64,000 nucleotides of DNA, taken from NCBI RefSeq assembly GCF_030272615.1, contig NC_081412.1:97277796-97341795 (forward strand), read 5' to 3'. A program made the translations under genes and the position numbers. Below are positions 37,301-49,300 of this stretch, piece after piece (the stretch's first letter is position 1; each line of letters opens with the position of its first letter). The notes under the pieces were generated by a model. The model had not been told where the DNA came from, did not search any database, and saw only the letters and a program-made list of their open reading frames with translations. This stretch comes from Cryptomeria japonica (lineage: Eukaryota; Streptophyta; Pinopsida; Cupressales; Cupressaceae).

Positions 37301-40300
37301 AATGCTCGACCAATGAAATAATTGTATTAATTGGACACATGTCTTCTCTAGAAAATTCAACCAATGGATAGTTGGGGTAGGTACATCGAAGTTTGTGCCA
37401 TCACCCATGAGTTAGGTACATTGAATCTGGACATGCTGAGGTGGACCACACTGACTGGAGAAGTGATGACTAGGATGCCACCTCGTCTGACACTTGTAAC
37501 TTGGTAGATATTCAACTTGATGTTGTTGAGAAGCTAGCTTTAATTAATTCATCTGGAACTATCTGCTTCTTCAACGAACCCTTTGCTCTGACTTCTTTCG
37601 TCTCTAATGTGCAGGATGATGATGTACCTCGCCTTGTAATGTTGGATTGGAAGAGGTCGCCCTTATCCTGATGATGTTGGATTGAAGAAGGTCGTCCTCG
37701 TCGATGCTAGACTAAAGGAGGTCGCCCTTATCCTTGCTTGATCGTCCTTGATGAGAACCTGCCGACTTATAGATCCTCCGGGCTTTGGAGTCGCCATCTT
37801 GATACCTACACAACATTTCAAAATTAGTAATATATCTTGAAATCTAAAATTTAAACTTTAAAAGGAAAATTCAAGATTTTAATTAGGAAACTTCATGATA
37901 AATCTTGAGTTATCATTTCCTAATTAACCGTGTAATACTTAGATTTTTCCAAAAAATGTCTAAAAAAATCAAACCTTGAATAAGGGTGTCAAGATGATTT
38001 CGCCATACCTCCTCTTGAGAATTAACTCTAAGAAATGATGCAAAAATAAGAGAATTCGCTAGGCAAAATGTAGATCAAAGCCTTCTCTTGAACAAATTGT
38101 GCCTCCTCTAGCTTGGAAAAGAATAAACTCCACTAGCCTCTTCAAAAATCTGGAAATTCGCCTTCCTATTGCCTTTACAAAATGAATTTCGCCCTCCTTA
38201 GTCTCCACACTTAGTAGAAATTCGCTCCACTCCAGCTAGATTTCGCACTTTCAATTAGCTCTCCAAATTCGCACTTGAAAGGATGATTGAATGATTTGAA
38301 TGATGAAAAAACACACCTCCAATATATAGAGCGCTTTACCTTGATTCTTGTTGAGGCCGACCTAGCAAATAAGCTTTAAAATAAAATAAAATCCCACTAA
38401 GAAGAAGGCCGACTTAACAATAAAGGCAAAATAATGACTATTAAGCGCTCAACTTTTAATTTTTTTAATTATTTAAATTAATTTCAATACCTCTAAGATG
38501 TTTATTTTGATTATTTCAAGGTACAAAATTAATTTATTAAATTGAAATGCCTTTAATTTAATGCGAATTTGATTCAATATCTCCAAAGGCCCCAAAGTTA
38601 GCAAATTTGGTGAATTCGTTAAGAATTTCAACGCTCAAATATGGTAAAAATAAAGAATGCCACTAACTTCGCCCTGGACCCTTGGAGAGGGACAGGAGCG
38701 AACTTTCAATCTTGGCCTTGCATTCCTCATTTTTCCTTGCTCAAAACTTCATCTAGGCATTTAAAATGGCATTTTTAATTGGAGTTTTGAGTTTAATTCC
38801 ACTTGATCTCTAGGAGGAAAGTGCCTTTAAGACCTTTTCGCCCTGGACCCTTGGAGAGGGACATGAGCGATTTTCACTTTTGCTCTTATTTCTTTGTCCT
38901 TTTAATTGCCAACTCTCAATGTGGGGTAAGTGATGATCTCTTTCATCCATTCCATACATGTTTAATCTTGTTTTTGCAAGGCAAAATAGGTGTCCCAAAG
39001 CCTTTTCGCCCTGGTCCTTCAGTGAAGGACAGGAGCGCCTTTTGTATTTTAGCCTAGGATTATCAAGTTTTGAAGTCAAATATTTGTTCACCATGCCTTA
39101 GAAGACTTTTTCATCCTTGCACAATCTTGCCTTAGCGTAACCTTGGAGGGAAGTTATTGGTTTTGTAAAAATCGTCCTGGTCCTTCAGTGAGGGACAGGA
39201 GCGCTTTTCCCCATTGTCATCAAAATTTGTAATCTTTGCATCTCAATTCCACCTCAAGGCATTTTAAACCTCATTTCAAACTTATGTCAAGGCTTAGATT
39301 TGTCCAAACTTGAAGAGAAAGGGTGGATATTAGGTTTTTCGCCCTGGTCCCTTGGAGAGGGACAGGAGCGAATTTTGCCTTCTAGGCCAAAATGCTTCAC
39401 CTTTCATCGCGAAATGTCCTTGCTAGGGAAGATTTCACCTTGTTACACGCCATGAATAAGAGTTCAAGTCCAAGAAAGGTCTAAAAATGTGTATATAAAG
39501 AAAATCGCTCTGGTCCTTCAGTGAGGGACAGGAGCGAAATTACCCTTCTAGGCAAAACTCCATCATTTCATTGTCTTTAATCAAATCTGGATGCTTTATC
39601 ACGTTCATTTCATCCTTCACCATGCCTTTGATGTCTCAATTTAACCAAACAAGGTCAGGAATGACTCAAATAAGCCTTTTCGCCCTGGACCCTTGGTGAG
39701 GGACGGGAGCGATTTTCTTGGACCTCCTGAGAGGGTCAGGAGCGAAATTCGCTCTGGATCCTCAGTGAAGGACAGGAGCGAAATTTGACTTTTTGAACTC
39801 TCTATCAGGATAATTTTTATGGAATATAACATTTAAGTATAAGTTTCTTATACTTAAAGTTATATTCCATATATACTTTCAGGATGTTTGAGAGTGGTTT
39901 CAGACCTCCAGGAGCTATATTACAAAATCTAGTTTTTGGAGGTTTTTCAGTCTCCAGACTTAGTCAAATTTCAGGATCAGGACATTCCAGACTTAGCCAA
40001 ATTTCAGGATCAGGACTTTCAGACTTCATCACTCACCAACTTGACCTAACTCAAGCAGAACCTGCTATCCAGGTGATCCCCTTGGCTACACTCAAAATGC
40101 AAAGGCTAACTGACACAACCCTAAAAAAACTAAAAACAAACCCTGGAAAGCAAAAAAAAGCAGGGGTCCCCATTTGCAATGGGGCGATGTGTGAAAACGT
40201 CACAACAGTTGGGTTCATATATTTAGATTGGGTAGGTTTTGTTGATGACATAAGTCCACTTTTGGATATGTTTTATGTCTTGGTACGGATGTAGTCACAT

Positions 40301-43300
40301 GGACTTGTAAGAAGCAACAAACAATAACTCTTTCCTAGTATCGAGGAATGCTCAGAGAAGCACGTGAGCTAGTATGGCTATGAAGGATGCCTTCAGACAT
40401 GCAAAATGTCTGAATTAGGGCCTTCACCCTTGTTTTGGGACAATTAAGGGGTGCTGAAGTTGGTCAACAATCCTATCTTCCATGAGCCTACAAAACATGT
40501 GGAGCTTCATCGTCTTTTCATATGCCAACTTTTAGAAGATGGATTAGTGATTTTGTAGTACACTCCAATTGAAGAGCAGAGCATAGACTTTCTAACGAAA
40601 TCCTTGGGTCTTGAGAAATTGGTTAAATTTTGGAATAAGCTTGGTATAGTTAACAAATTTACCATTAAGGGAGGGTACTAACATAATATTGTCATATATA
40701 GTTATAACCATAGTTTGAGGACTCGGCGGACTCACCAAGACTTGCGATTCTGTTGGCGGGCCGAGTCAACTCGCCAAAGACTTGTGAGTCTATGCGAAGG
40801 ACTTGTGTGAGTCTGGTGTTGGAACTCACGTGTCCTAATGAAGGACTCTTGAAGCTAGCTGAGAATGCCTAGTCAAGGATAAAACTTGATTTTTTATAAA
40901 CTTTTCCTTACTTTTGACATTTCTTATTGCTCAAAACAAGTCTTTAGTTTGTTGTTTTTCACATTTGGATTTATCATTATATGTAATTTTGTAAACATTT
41001 ATAATCTTTTTTTGCTCAATATAAACATTTATAAACTTATGCTTCTGTTATACATTTTGAAGTTTGAAACTATGAGTATGAATGATGAAATTTCAAATAT
41101 TGAGTGTTTGGAGGTCATATGATGTGTAATGTTTCAATTATGGCTCTTATGTTCTCTAAATGCATTAATTTTTTTTTGTTGTAAAACTACGGTTTTCTTT
41201 TTTGGCGAGTCCTTTCTCAAGTTTTTGCCGAGTTTGAGTCCGAGTCCAATTTTTGGGCTGTCAAGTCCACGGCAAGTCTGAGTTTTCCAACTTTGGTTAT
41301 AACAATCAATTATGTCATTAGGATAGACTTTAATAATATTCTTTTTTCTTTTAGTTATTATCTACCTTTTTTAGTTGTCATTCTAATCCTTATCGGATAA
41401 ATTGTTTGCATCTCTTATTTAAGGATAATTTTGTTGCTTTGTTAATATCGAATATCTTGGGAATCATTCTCTGTGTTATTACATTTTGTAATAGATTGCT
41501 CGTGTGATTAATGCCATTGCATCTATTTTTTTTTTAGTTTTGAAGAGTGGCTTGTGGGATGGGCAATGTAGACAGTTCATCTTGAGCAAAGATTACCTTT
41601 AAAATCATATTCTTGAAATTGTATGAACAATCTTTTGAGAGTATGCCGAATTACTTTACATCTCGTGCAAAGCATTTTTGAGAGATTCTCTTATGTTGCC
41701 TTTTGTTTTGTAATTACATGACTTTTTTGCATCTTTTCTCTTTTATTCCTTCAAAGCTCTTATCATCCTTAGCACATCTTCTCAAGGGCCTCTACAAATG
41801 TTTTTTCATCATCTTTGCTTGCATTGGAGTCTAAATATTGCATTGTTGGCTGCATTGATGTTTTGTTCTTCCTTTCAATGTACATTACTTAATTTCATGC
41901 ATTCTCACATGAAAAAGTTGGACCACACTCATTCTCCTTCATAGTAAGGGTGTCATCCCCTCAGTTAACCATCATTTCTTCAAATTCAGCCTATTGACTA
42001 GTTGCTTCTCCAATTTTTCTCTTATATGTTCATATAGACTCATGTTTAAATTATTAGTTGTGGACTTTACCAATGATTTTATTGTCATCTCTAAGTAAAT
42101 TAAATTCTTTCTCAAACACCTTTTGAAGCTTTTTCAACACAATCCTCCTAGTTGATGTGTTGATACACCAATGTATTACCTCTCCTTTGAGTGTAGGAAA
42201 TGCCCATAGACAACATTGTTCGTTAGTTCGTGTATTAGGAGTCCAAATTGTGATGCATGTGTTAAAACTACAAATAGGGCATGCTTACCTAGCATGTGTT
42301 AAAACTACAAAGAGGGCATGCTTACCTATCATTGGTAAACATTTAAAGTAGTTATTCTCAAATCAGGTCTCATGAGCTAACCATGATTGTGTTGATCTCT
42401 AGAACATCCTTCTCCTTTACCATCTCCACTCTTTGTGATCTCTAGAAGTTTTTTTTGAATGTTTTGGTACTATCGAGCACTTTCAAACACATATTGCCCT
42501 TTGATTATTCTCTTGGTCTAAAGATACCCTCTTTAGGTAACCACTCAATTATGTCTTCTTCGGTTTATAACAAAGGCCTTAATATGCCTTTTTATTTTCA
42601 AGATAGGTTTCTCTCTCCTCACCAATGATGAATTTATTGGGTTCTAATCTTCCTTATTATGCTTCATTTTCGGCAAGTGTGCCTCACTCTCCCCTCACCT
42701 TTGATGAATTCAACGAGCCTTATCTTGGTGCAAGAGATTAACAGATGCGATGAGGATCAACTCTTAGTTGAATCCTCTCTAACATCCCCTAACCCAACCA
42801 TGTAAGAAAGGTCTACACATCTTCCATTAGGAGGGTTAATTTATGGACAATCTCAACCTTTTCATCATTACTCTTGCTACTGTTGGTGGCTATGGCTTTG
42901 GATCTGGGAAGTAAGAATCTCGATCATCAAACTCATAATCTCTTGAATGGTGGAGTTACCAGCTTCGCCTTCGGTCATTTTCTCATGTTTTGTTTTCAGC
43001 ATTGAGGGTTTTCTTGATCTTTTGTTGGTAGTAGGTGTTTGGCTTTCTCCTATAGCCCTCATGTTTCCTTCCCTTTTTCCCCTAACAAAATTAATCTAAT
43101 ATTTTTTTTCTTTTTTCGATTTGATGTGGATAGCATGCATTTATTTTTTGATGGCTTTGTACATTTGTATATGAAATTACAATTCATAAATAACATAGTT
43201 GCCAAGAACCTCCATTATAGGAGCATTACAGATGATTTTGAGTGACTACAATATAAGAAAAATTTCAAATGAATTATAGAAGCTAAATAAAACAAGTTGC

Positions 43301-46300
43301 ACACATATAATACTATGTTTCTATTCTCTTTTTTAATCAATACTATGAATTATATATGTGTGTTTGTGTGTGAAGAGTTTTCAAACTCTTATAACAACTC
43401 CATGAAAATCTCACACTAAGTCTAGATGGGTTGTTCAACTACCTTAATTCTCTCCCTCCTATTTTCACCCATGAATCTCTATGTGAGTTGTATTAACAAC
43501 TCACTTATATTCTTATGCTCGCTCACAATAATATATTATCAAGTTATCAAAACAATCCCAACCAATTATTCTCATATCTACAATAGCTATGTGAGTTGTT
43601 ACTAACTCACTTTCATTTTAACATAACACAACTTATTATTCTAACCCATATGAAAATTAACATATTTTCCAAACACCCCCTCTTAGTGTGAACATGAGGT
43701 GAAAGTACATCACATGAACTAGAAACAGAATCACATGCCTTGCATACTTTTAGGTCCACATATGGCTATGTGGGTTTTATTGCACATGATCACCTACATA
43801 CGAGAACTTATCTTGTTTTTGCATTCAGAGGATCTCCATAGCAAATTTCTCTTCTATACAAAAATTTATAATATCAACGATATCTGTATTCTTCTCTTTC
43901 AAATTTAGCAGCACAATGTGTACAATGTTTTATCTTGCACACAACAATGAAATGAAATGAAATGCCACTAATACAAAAGGCGACCTCTTCTTATGTGGTT
44001 GACGAGAGGTGCTATTTAGCCTCCTTCCACCAATGCTTCCAGCCTCCATTTTTGAATTTATTTAAAATACATAATTTTCATCACTTTAACAAGATTGTTT
44101 TTCATCTTTTGTATATTCTTTTCAATTTGTTTTTTCAACCAAGTGATTGTATTGATCTTGTTTTGTGGAGTTTTTAATACTCTCACATGTCCCTATAGTC
44201 CAAGAGACACATCCAACCTATTATCCAACTATATAATTACAATCATTTCTCCCACAAAGGAGGTTGTGGAACTTTATATTTTGTTTATAATCCAGTATGG
44301 ATTGCTCTTAAAGAGCCAATGCCACAGGCACATTGGGAGCACAAATAAATTGTTTCATATCAGAGACAGCCTCTCTGTTGCAAGCATTATCGACTATATC
44401 AGACATAGCAGCATTTCAGAATTGCCTCAATATATCAGCATATCAGATACAGCAATTATTGCTTATAGCATTTCAGAATTGCCTCAATATATCAGCATAT
44501 CAGATACATCAATTATTGCTATAAGCAATAAGCAGAATTGATTTCATGGATTGAAAAATTGAATTAGGAATAGCAACTATATGACTATAAGTGATAATTA
44601 AGGATCAGATATTGCATGTGATAAGAGTTATAGCAGAGACAGCAATTCATATTGCTATAAGCAATACCATTATATCCCATTGCATAGTTATTTTGCCATA
44701 TTAGACATTCAATTTGCATCCCTTATCAATATAGGTGAAAGGGAAAGTTTAAAGACATTATCTTCTTAGCATTCATTATATTGATTATAATAGAAAAAAC
44801 ATGTGAATTTAATTGATTCATACTATTGATTATATTTTTTAGGCTGTAATTGATATTATTATCTTTAGCAAGTTTAAGAATTTGGAGTAATTGTGTCTTA
44901 AGGACTAATAATCCTAGAAGGGACATTACAAGTGGTATTAGAGCATTACATTTTGTGGTTATATTGCATTGTTCCTAAAAAAGGACATTACAAACTCCCA
45001 AGTCCCTAAGTCCTCGAAACATTTCCAGGACGGGAACAGGGGTACCAAGGCATTGGACGTGTTCTTGGTTAGCACTAAAAATTTCAGAAGCCTTGTGTTC
45101 TTTTCACATCCTAAATGATGTTTGCTAAAAAACAGATTTGTAATTTTTAGAATCAAATTGTAACTGTACTAAAGGAATACAATATTTTGCAATGGTAGTT
45201 ATTTGGGGGCTGGTAAGAATCCACATAACTATCAAAAGTACCTGAGCTTTTCTTGAAGGGGTTAAAACTTAAAACCACTTGAGCCTCGTTGGAAATATTT
45301 TCAGAGGGGTTTTTAGATCAGGAAATTGCAAGAGAATTATTGAGGCATTCTGAATGCATTCTAATTCCTGAGCTGAATCCCTACTTTGCGACTCCAACAA
45401 AGATTCTTGCAACATAAATACAATCAGTTAAATAGAAGTGAGAATGTATGTAATAGTCTGGAAAGCATTTTTGACTTGACAATATCATTTTTCAATTTTC
45501 TCTTTAGTATTTGGTTTGTAGAAGAGGATCTGTCCTCTTCCAAGTGCAGTTAATATACTTGATACCAAGGTACATCCCATACATCTGAACTTCAGCCAGA
45601 CATTCCCTAACATCCAGCTCTTGGTTTTGGATGTTGAAATGCACTGCAGCTTCGAGGATGCCAGCAGCTTTCCAAGGGAGTTGTCACTGCTATATTGATT
45701 GTCACACATCATGAGATTTTTTTTTTTATAGGACTGTTGGCATGGTCATTTTCACATAGGCTTACATGCTCCTCTATGTCAATATTCTCTTGCCCCTAAT
45801 TAGTCATTCCATGAACAGCACTTTTTATTTGAACATTTTTTATTATATAATTTGGTGGGTTTATTAATATCATTGAAATAGTATTGCTTAGTTTTAGATT
45901 ATTGAAATAGATTTTATTATAAATAGCATTTACATACATTGAAATCTCACTCTTAGATTTAAAGTTGGTTCTTTGCACCCTTCCCTGCAGGCCATTGTCA
46001 ATTTTGTGACAATGCAGCTCCAGTTATGCTCTATATTTTTCACATTTTCTCTTGGAACAAGAACACATTACTTTGGCCGTACCATTCTCCATGGTGGTGC
46101 AAAGGTAAGAGATTATCTCTTTCCAGCCATGTTTGATCGTACTCTGTTTGACACTCTTTTCTAAGATATAATATTTTCCCATGTCAAATTTGTTTTTCGA
46201 TTATCTACAATCTCAGTATCGAGCAACTGGAAGAGGTTTTGTCGTCCAGCATATAAAATTTGCAGAGAATTACAGGCTTTACTCACGCAGCCATTTTGTA

Positions 46301-49300
46301 AAAGCGTGAGTGTCTTCTAAAACAGTTGAGCAAATTGATAAATGAATAATTTCTCGTCTATTAATTTGAACTTCTATGCATAATTACTTACATTATGATC
46401 TGACTTAACAGATTGGAAGTGGTTGTTCTATTGGTCGTCAACTTGGCATATGGTTTTGATGAGAAGGGTGCATTTGCATACATCCTTCTCAATTTCAGTA
46501 GTTGGTTTCTTGCCATATCTTGGCTATTTGCCCCTTATATCTTCAATCCATCTGGCTTTGAGTGGCAAAAGTAAGTGAAATTTGGCTTTAGATTAATCTC
46601 TATGTCTGCTTCCTAGTGCATATGATCAACTACTAATATGCTTTATCTTGTACAGGACTGTGAAGGACTTTGATGATTGGACCAATTGGCTCCTTTATAG
46701 AGGTGGAATCGGTGTCAAAGGAGAAGAGAGTTGGGAAGCTTGGTGGGAGGAGGAACAGGCAAGAAATGATATCTATCTGTTTATCCATATACACGTATGG
46801 ATGAAATAGATTCTATATATAACATATCATAGAAAATAGCTTGCAGAAAAAAGTGGATGGCATGGAACTACACCCTGAAGTCCAAACAAAGCATGATACT
46901 AGAGGCAAAAATGTGCCCAGGAAACAAAATCAAGTCACATCAATGATATTAAACTTTCATCTTATTGACAATCTCTGCATTTTTCATTTGTTTCACTTCA
47001 AGTTTTTGTCACTTTCTTCTATTTCAAGAAAAATGGAATTCTTGGTTAAATAAGAATAGAATTCATATTAAAAAAATCAAATACCAAATACCAAAAATGC
47101 GAGTTACTTTCACAAGTCAATAAGCTGCTTTTCAACAGTCAGTTCGTCATTGGCATGATATTTGTTTGTTGGAATTTAGTGCTGGATGGCATCAAAGGAA
47201 ACTAACATAATGGACTATGGTAAGATATTCATTTATTGGATCCTTGTACTGGATGGCATCGAAGGAAAGCTAGTTATGTGCAATCCTAGGACACCACAAG
47301 TCAACACTCCATTGATATCTTACTTAATAGTCCATTATGTATCTTCTCTTTGATTTCTATGTGTGTTGGTGAGAATTATTTGATATTATTTCACCCTGCA
47401 TTGACATCTTACAGGAAGCATGTAGGTTGTGCTCAGTTTGTCTTTGTTCCCTGAGCAGATCTCTGTTCTGTATATTGTGTTTCCTGCCTTCTTTATCAAG
47501 GGTTTTAATTTTTGCCATTTGAGCAAAGAGGGCATGGTGGTGTCTTTTGTCTCCTTGTTACTATTGGTCCCTTCCTGATGAACACACAGTATACTGAGAG
47601 GCGGGGGTGAATCAGTATAAGCTAATCTTTTACTTTTTCAAAGCTTAACAACTATTAACAAAATCAATCACACAAGATCTAATGATTATACAACACAATA
47701 AGAACATAATTTACATGTAAACTCTTTTGGAAACAAACCCATGGCAAAATATCGCTTATATAAATGCTTCTCTTACAAACTTCATAAGCACTAACCCACA
47801 GGAAACGCCAATCCCCTCTTAATGATTTGTAGGTACCAACCCACTAGAGACACCAACCCCTCTTGATTGATTTGTAGGCACCAACTCCCATTGTTAAGCA
47901 TCAACTTAGCAAGAGACACCAATCTCTTCTTTTGGGAAGCACTAGCTTCCAAATGAATAAATATTCTCTTTCTCAGACTATGTCTTCTTCAATGGATGAC
48001 AAACACTTTCTATGCCCTCGTAAAATCTGATCATACATATTTGATGCAATCTTTTTCAAGTCTACATGTACTTATCTTTACAAATGTTCCTTTGAATTCC
48101 TTGACAAATCTACTGTAGATCTCTTTAATTCTGCTATAAATCTATCTACATGCTTGAAGATCTGCTACAAACTTCCTTCAGGTCTACTCATATACCCCTT
48201 TCAGGTCTTCTCATAAACCTGCTCAAACTTACTTACAAACTGCTATCAATCTCTTTTCTCTCAACTGCACTTATTCTTCTTCATAAATCTGCTATCAATC
48301 CTTCATAAATATGCTGCAAATTTCTTATTTACTTCTGCTCAAATATTGAATAATATTGCATCATATTTCTTACATAAATATGCTCTCAGACTCTCATAAA
48401 TATGTGCTAATCCTTCACATATATTTCTGCTGTATATCTTCTCTCCATGTGCTCTTTATTCTGCTCTAAATCAATTGATATTTCATTCTACGTCACACCT
48501 CTAACCTCCCACTTTAGCATCTATTTATCACTTCAATTGTCAAGGGATGCAACTCTAGGAGGGATGACTCATTTAAATAAAGTTGACTTTTCGAAAGGGT
48601 CAGGCCCCCACCACCACAGAAAATAGTTAAATTCCCCTGCCACACCACCACCACCACCACCACTGCTGCCACCGAGGTGTCAGAGACAATGGGACGGAAC
48701 GTCCCAGGGACTCTTAAAAGTCCCTTGATCGTCATAGGGACGCCTAGGAGTCTCCTGTGGCCCCTAGTTAGAAACTCCAATCCTAAACAAAAAATGGTGA
48801 AACAACTGTGAAATTGACATTTTTAATGAAGGTTTGTGAGGTTTTGGAGGCCTTATTTGTGCTTGCGTGGGGTGGGGAGGGGGCTGCGCCCCTTGACTCT
48901 ACTGGGGGCTCTGCCCCTAGACCCTCGCAAGGGGCATTGCCCCTTTACCCCTTTGGGGGCACTACCTCTTGACCCCAAATCTCCACCTACCATTCTTATT
49001 GTTAATCCAATCATTGCCATGTTTTTTATGCTTATTAGATTGAACTTCACTTAGTATGCCAAAAATTCCCATTTACAATTCTTATACTTATTTTTGGTCG
49101 TTCCCAAAGTCCCATCTGCCACCATTGTTAACGTTGAAATTTCAATGATGGGGCAGCGAAAGGGAATCCTAGACCTACTGGATGTGGGGGAGTGGCTCGT
49201 GATCACAATGGTAGGTTTGTCTTGGCTGTGGCCCTTCCTTTGGGTTCTCAGACAAACCACTATGCTAAGGCTTATGCAGCCTACATTGGTCTGAAGATGG

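Larger units (their letters stand above)
36320..40207 (-). mobile_element. Giant solo LTR, copy 2 (3,888 bp), target duplication GTTGG
   Basis: GTTGG at 36315-36319 is repeated at 40208-40212. On the plus strand it opens TGTTGACGTG and closes ACGTCACAACA, inverted complements with one extra base. It aligns end to end with the copy at 16979: array 38669-39781, TATA box 1 at 38322-38329, ORF relic 37797-37663, TATA box 2 at 37188-37195. It is inserted in the RT/RNase H region of the old Copia element, so it is younger than that element. Confidence 0.9.

Noticed and set aside
42877-43062. 61-codon minus-strand frame resembling a gag or leader peptide
   Set aside because: Short, polar, low complexity and without partner sequence; no element boundaries nearby.
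46759-46803. Extension of exon 12 to the next GT donor
   Set aside because: It stays in frame but adds residues absent from the family as I know it, while the GC donor gives the exact conserved join.
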